Below, piece by piece: positions 32,101-34,876 of a stretch of 34,876 nucleotides of DNA. The notes under the pieces were generated by a model that did not search any database, was not told the DNA's origin, and saw only the letters and a program-made list of their open reading frames with translations. The stretch lies in the IMG/VR virus record IMGVR_UViG_3300032893_000201, positions 1 to 34,876 of that record, one strand, 5' to 3'. Each line of letters begins with the position of its first letter. Position 1 is the stretch's first letter. A program made the position numbers and the translations under genes. This DNA comes from a virus.

Positions 32101-32281
32101 GGGCGCAGCAGCAGCGCCCGGCGCGGATTTCGCGACGCCAATAGCGGACGCATTCGCGGCTGACGCCTAGGCGCGCTGCGAGAGCGCCGTTGCGTAGAGA
32201 GCGGTATTGGTCGAACCACTCGAAGATGCAGCAATAGCCCGAGGTCGCCGCAAGGAACGCTATGATGCCGTTTCGGCTCAC
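32051..32281 (-). CDS. small helix-turn-helix protein
   Basis: A protein of 76 residues. GTG 32281 is chosen because it overlaps the upstream stop (GTGA) and has AGGGG five bases before it; an ATG at 32305 lacks a ribosome site. NGALAARLGVSRECVRYWRR (31-50) is a clear helix-turn-helix of the kind found in phage regulators and resolvase-type DNA binders, followed by a Cys-rich RCCCALTDQC. It is the last gene of the leftward replication operon. Its 3' end overlaps the giant protein gene by 50 bases on the opposite strand. It is a candidate binder of the repeated palindromes, by proximity only. Confidence 0.55.
   Translation of the reverse strand: MSRNGIIAFLAATSGYCCIFEWFDQYRSLRNGALAARLGVSRECVRYWRREIRAGRCCCALTDQCARVPQARKGSS
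32101..32119 (+). other. GC-rich hairpin at the convergent gene ends
   Basis: GGGCGC, loop AGCAGCA, GCGCCC begins at the first base after the giant gene's stop. There is no T run after it, so intrinsic termination is doubtful. It could slow polymerase or act with Rho where the two operons converge. On the minus strand it lies within the HTH gene. Confidence 0.3.
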
Positions 32282-32391
32282 TTTCGCCCCTGCGCTTCCA
32301 GCCATACAGATGGACGATCCATTATGATGTACGGCTCACCGTATAAGCGAGATTCGCTGTCGAACAATTCGCTAATCTGATCATCAGTCAC
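32278..32391 (-). CDS. short ORF, 37 residues, in the replication operon
   Basis: The frame runs from GTG 32391, which overlaps the stop of the 149-residue gene (GTGA), to a TGA that overlaps the GTG of the HTH gene. GGAGG lies ten bases before the start. The product begins MTDDQISELFDSESRLYGEP and ends PSVWLEAQGRK; it is acidic at the start and helical. Exact overlaps on both sides and a ribosome site argue that it is expressed. No family was recognised. Confidence 0.45.
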   Translation of the reverse strand: MTDDQISELFDSESRLYGEPYIIMDRPSVWLEAQGRK

Positions 32392-32837
32392 GGCTTCTGC
32401 GCCTCCAGCCAGTCGGCAATGTAAGACGGGCCCAGATACTGTAGGTCTTCGTGGTCAGCGCTCTCACGCAACAACCGCACGCACTCGGCGTGCTGCTCGC
32501 GTTTGGCTACATGAATAGCATTTTCTAATTTTTGTATTCTTGCCATTAGGTCCGCTACGATAGGATCTGGTGGTAGCATTAGCTTCTCGCGCTCTTCTGC
32601 GAGCGCTGTAACAATCTGATCTCTGTGCCAGTCGCACATATGCATCAACTCGTCGTTGTCGTCGAACGAGCAGGCGCAGTGGGTGCCACCGCGGGCTTTG
32701 CCGCGCTCATCTGCGCGGGCGGCGGCGATGGCGGCGAGTACATCTTCCTCTTTCCAGATTTTTTCCTTGAAAGGCGGAAGTAGTCCAAACTGAGTCGCTG
32801 AACAGTGCTCCAGTGCTATCTCGAGATCAGTTTTCAT
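32388..32837 (-). CDS. hypothetical protein with Cys/His cluster and coiled coil
   Basis: A protein of 149 residues from ATG 32837, overlapping the ATPase gene by 11 bases. A helical N-terminus (WKEEDVLAAIAAARADERGK) leads to a compact HCACSFDDNDELMHMCDWHR, where C-x-C and C-x2-H could hold a metal ion. A coiled coil (LMARIQKLENAIHVAKREQH) follows. Co-transcription with replication genes suggests an accessory role. The function is not known. Confidence 0.55.
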   Translation of the reverse strand: MKTDLEIALEHCSATQFGLLPPFKEKIWKEEDVLAAIAAARADERGKARGGTHCACSFDDNDELMHMCDWHRDQIVTALAEEREKLMLPPDPIVADLMARIQKLENAIHVAKREQHAECVRLLRESADHEDLQYLGPSYIADWLEAQKP

Positions 32838-34041
32838 TGCTCACATTTCCTTGTATGGTTCGTCTATCGATCAATATTACATCAGAGCCCTGAACGAGGG
32901 TGATTACGAGGCCCGCGTTGACACTGCCGATGATGGCGTCCTCGATGTCGCGGTACGCGAACAATCGCGAGAGCTCACGCACGACAGTCTGGCGAGAGAT
33001 GCGCTTGTGCGACTGCATGATTTCGAGAAAGCGCGTCTGAACGCGCGCGTTTTCGTTCTGGCCGACGTGCGCGAAGATTTTGTTCATATCTTCCTCCGCG
33101 CCTTCGAGCATTCCGAGCGCGAAGCGCATGTCGTTGAGGGTAATGACGAGCGAATCGCGACGGGAGAGAGAGATGATCATAGCGAGCTTGTGTAGATGCG
33201 TCTGCTTCCGGGCCAAGTATACCTCGAAATAGCGATCGTGCGCGGAGCCATATGATGAGCAGATCTTCTGATACCAGTCCACGCCCCAATCGCGCGCGTC
33301 GGGCTCGATTATGAAGTTGCCCCCGAGCGAAGCCATTGTTTGCAAATCTTCCAATAGTTTCGTTCGCTGCTCGTGGAAATGCGGCGGCAGATGCTCGCCG
33401 GGGTAGGCAACGAGCTGGCGCTTCGTGTCGGCGTAGATTATGATGCAGCGCGCCGTCAATCCCCCTCCAACCATCGACGTGGGAACGTTCTCGCTGAACC
33501 ATGAGGGCGTTGTGCCTGCGATGATGTTGATGCAGGGATTTTCGATCATGTCGCTGCCCTGCGTTTTCGTACCTTTCTTGAAGGCAGAGCTCTTCGAGTC
33601 TCCGCCCCAGATGGACGTCAAGATGTCTACGAGATCGCGGTCTTGTGGGTTGAGGAAGGTGCCGAGTTCCGAAACGAAGTACGACACGGCACTCTGCGGC
33701 GTCATGATGCCGTTGTGCTCGAACATCGCAGTCGACGATGCGAGATCGAAGATAAGAAACTGCCAGGTCAAAGCATCGGCTCCGATGCGGATGCCTTTGA
33801 TTTCGCTGAGCAAATCCTTGCCTATGTTGATCGTAGTCGACTTGTTGACAATGCCAGGCGGCGCCACGAGGACGATGTAGAAGTTCGGCACCCAGACGAA
33901 ATGTCCCATTTGCATCATGACCTGTCGGCGCATGACGGAGGCGATAGTCGCTACGCCTGTCCAGAAATAGAACTTCAATGGTGCTTCGCCGATCGAGGCG
34001 TATTCCGTGAACGCCTCGAGCCAGTCTGGATAGTTTCGCAA
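32827..34041 (-). CDS. DUF3987-like primase/helicase ATPase
   Basis: A protein of 404 residues from TTG 34041, chosen because GGGGAG lies six bases upstream; TTG 34068 (413 residues) is the alternative and lies inside the palindromic element. The N-terminal WLEAFTEYASIGEAPLKFYF and FVWVPNFYIVLVAPPGIVNK-STT place it with DUF3987-type P-loop ATPases, used by phages as replicative helicase or primase-helicase partners. The P-loop reads PPGIVNKSTT: Asn stands where the classical motif has the Gly before Lys. An acidic strand follows (AVSYFVSELGTFL), then a NPCINIIAGTTPSWF sensor-like strand and a C-terminal winged-helix-like part (HKRISRQTVVRELSRLFAYR). It lies just downstream of the polymerase. 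Confidence 0.6.
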   Translation of the reverse strand: MRNYPDWLEAFTEYASIGEAPLKFYFWTGVATIASVMRRQVMMQMGHFVWVPNFYIVLVAPPGIVNKSTTINIGKDLLSEIKGIRIGADALTWQFLIFDLASSTAMFEHNGIMTPQSAVSYFVSELGTFLNPQDRDLVDILTSIWGGDSKSSAFKKGTKTQGSDMIENPCINIIAGTTPSWFSENVPTSMVGGGLTARCIIIYADTKRQLVAYPGEHLPPHFHEQRTKLLEDLQTMASLGGNFIIEPDARDWGVDWYQKICSSYGSAHDRYFEVYLARKQTHLHKLAMIISLSRRDSLVITLNDMRFALGMLEGAEEDMNKIFAHVGQNENARVQTRFLEIMQSHKRISRQTVVRELSRLFAYRDIEDAIIGSVNAGLVITLVQGSDVILIDRRTIQGNVSNEN

Positions 34042-34060
34042 TGAAAGCTCCCCGATTTTC

Positions 34061-34088
34061 GGCGTCAAGAATGGAACATTCCCAGCGT
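34061..34088 (-). repeat. 28-base palindromic element, copy D
   Basis: Read on the minus strand: left arm ACGCTGGGAAT, loop GTTCC, right arm ATTCTTGACGCC, then GAAAAT. It lies in the gap between the polymerase and ATPase genes, in their direction of transcription, nine bases before the GGAG ribosome site of the ATPase gene. The orientation is flipped together with the operon, which suggests a function that depends on strand, as for an RNA signal or a promoter. Confidence 0.85.
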
Positions 34089-34094
34089 CGGATA

Positions 34095-34876
34095 TTATTC
34101 ATCGTAGGGCTCCATGTCGCCCCAGGACTTATCACTCACCTTGATCGAGACGGGAATCGTTAATTGCGGACTGTAAGGGATAGATACGGCGAGCAGTTGC
34201 TTTATGCGTAGAACGTTGTATGCGAGTTCGTTCGTCGGAACCTCGAAGAGTAATGAATCGTGTACTTGCAGGCGCAGATCGAAGCCGTGATGGTCGGCGG
34301 CTAAGAGGCCCTTGTTGATGACGATGGCTACGGTTGATTGTGGAATCCAACCGAGTGCCTCTTTTAAGAGTTCTTGCACCCGGCCGAAGAAGAAGCGTTT
34401 AAAACCAAAACGGTTGGAGATTGTTCGCGTCGAGGCAAGCTGCGATTCTATTCGATCATGCCAATCTTTGATGCGCGGGTGCGCTTGGAACCAACGCTTG
34501 CGCATGCTTTCGGCTTGAGCGATGGTGATGCCGCAATGCGCAGCCATCGTCTTCGGATAGCCACCATAGTTGGTGCCATGGACCCAGGTCTTCGCCAAAT
34601 GGCGTTGAGTTTTCGTGGCAGATGGGCCGAAGAGATCCTTCGCATTCTCCATATGAATGTCAGCGCCGGAATCGAGACGCTGTCGCAAATCTGTGTCTTC
34701 GCATTCGGCGACAACGACTTGCAAATCAGCTCGTTCGAGGTCTGCTTCGACAAAACAATGCCCCTCGCTGGGGACGATGATTCTTCGCAGATTTGGTAAT
34801 TGCAGACCAGATTCGCCAGTGCCTCCAGCGGTTATATTCTGCAGATTCGTTCCAGTATTAAATGCGCTCTCGCTCG
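34095..34876 (-). CDS. DNA polymerase I family (family A), C-terminal part, cut by the window edge
   Basis: The frame is open from the TAA at 34095 to the right edge, giving 259 complete codons; the N-terminal part lies outside the window. Motifs of family A polymerases are in order: TNLQNITAGG and LRRIIVPSEGHCFVEADLER (motif A, catalytic Asp codon at 34740-34742); the O-helix RHLAKTWVHGTNYGG (motif B); and LQVHDSLLFEVP (motif C, HD). Two key positions differ from E. coli Pol I: the O-helix Phe762 position is His (codon at 34578-34580), and the motif A Glu710 position is Asp (34725-34727). It is the replicative polymerase of the phage and heads the visible part of the leftward operon. Confidence 0.9.
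   Translation of the reverse strand, partial: SESAFNTGTNLQNITAGGTGESGLQLPNLRRIIVPSEGHCFVEADLERADLQVVVAECEDTDLRQRLDSGADIHMENAKDLFGPSATKTQRHLAKTWVHGTNYGGYPKTMAAHCGITIAQAESMRKRWFQAHPRIKDWHDRIESQLASTRTISNRFGFKRFFFGRVQELLKEALGWIPQSTVAIVINKGLLAADHHGFDLRLQVHDSLLFEVPTNELAYNVLRIKQLLAVSIPYSPQLTIPVSIKVSDKSWGDMEPYDE

Noticed and set aside
32975-34135. Second long minus-strand frame within the ATPase gene
   Set aside because: It is the +1 shadow of the DUF3987-like gene. The real frame has the P-loop and a ribosome site; this one is Arg-rich without domains.
1-34876. tRNA genes, CRISPR arrays, insertion sequences, attachment sites
   Set aside because: No cloverleaf-like segment, spaced direct repeat array, transposase or integrase was recognised on either strand by reading. 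A dedicated tRNA search was not possible.

Overview
The window is part of the genome of a tailed double-stranded DNA bacteriophage with a short-tail (podovirus-like) plan. The basis is a TerS-like and a TerL gene, a portal, a scaffold-like gene, an SU10-type (DUF5309) major capsid protein, a P22-like adaptor/nozzle pair, several fibres and spikes, internal (ejection) proteins, and a family A DNA polymerase with a DUF3987-like primase/helicase. No integrase, tRNA, CRISPR array or host gene was seen. The host is probably Gram-negative (small phage-type lipoprotein, an Rz-like membrane/coiled-coil protein), but it cannot be named from the sequence. The early and replication region continues past the right edge.

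Layout. 1-266 is a non-coding leader with a palindromic element and a sigma70-like promoter. 267-1634 (+) holds an endonuclease VII/HNH-like protein, the TerS-like protein and a PD-(D/E)XK nuclease. 1634-4891 holds fibre-like and spike proteins and a small lipoprotein. 4988-6948 holds small proteins and a lysis gene that fuses DUF5675 to a holin-like membrane tail. 6945-12839 is the packaging and head module: TerL, portal, a small connector-region protein, scaffold, capsid. 12905-22957 is the tail module: adaptor, collar fibre, nozzle, decoration-like protein and repeat-bearing fibres, interleaved with enzymes (a glycosyltransferase, a PurD-like ATP-grasp protein and a GH5-like glycoside hydrolase). 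22954-32100 holds a GNAT-like protein and the ejection proteins, ending in an 1880-residue PLxRFG/zincin polyvalent protein. 32051-34876 (-) is a convergent replication operon, read right to left: family A DNA polymerase (5' part outside the window), DUF3987-like ATPase, a 149-residue protein, a 37-residue ORF and a small HTH protein.

Genes are packed with start/stop overlaps (ATGA, GTGA, TAATG), so most translation is probably coupled. Intergenic gaps of more than 40 bases are rare: 1-266, 4892-4987, 12840-12904 and 24297-24340. Three of these, plus the short gap between the polymerase and ATPase genes, each contain a copy of the same ungapped 28-base inverted-repeat element. In three of the four copies it lies 6-9 bases upstream of a Shine-Dalgarno sequence and in the direction of transcription. 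This repeated RNA/DNA hairpin is the most distinctive unexplained signal in the window. No stretch longer than 300 bases lacks a gene.
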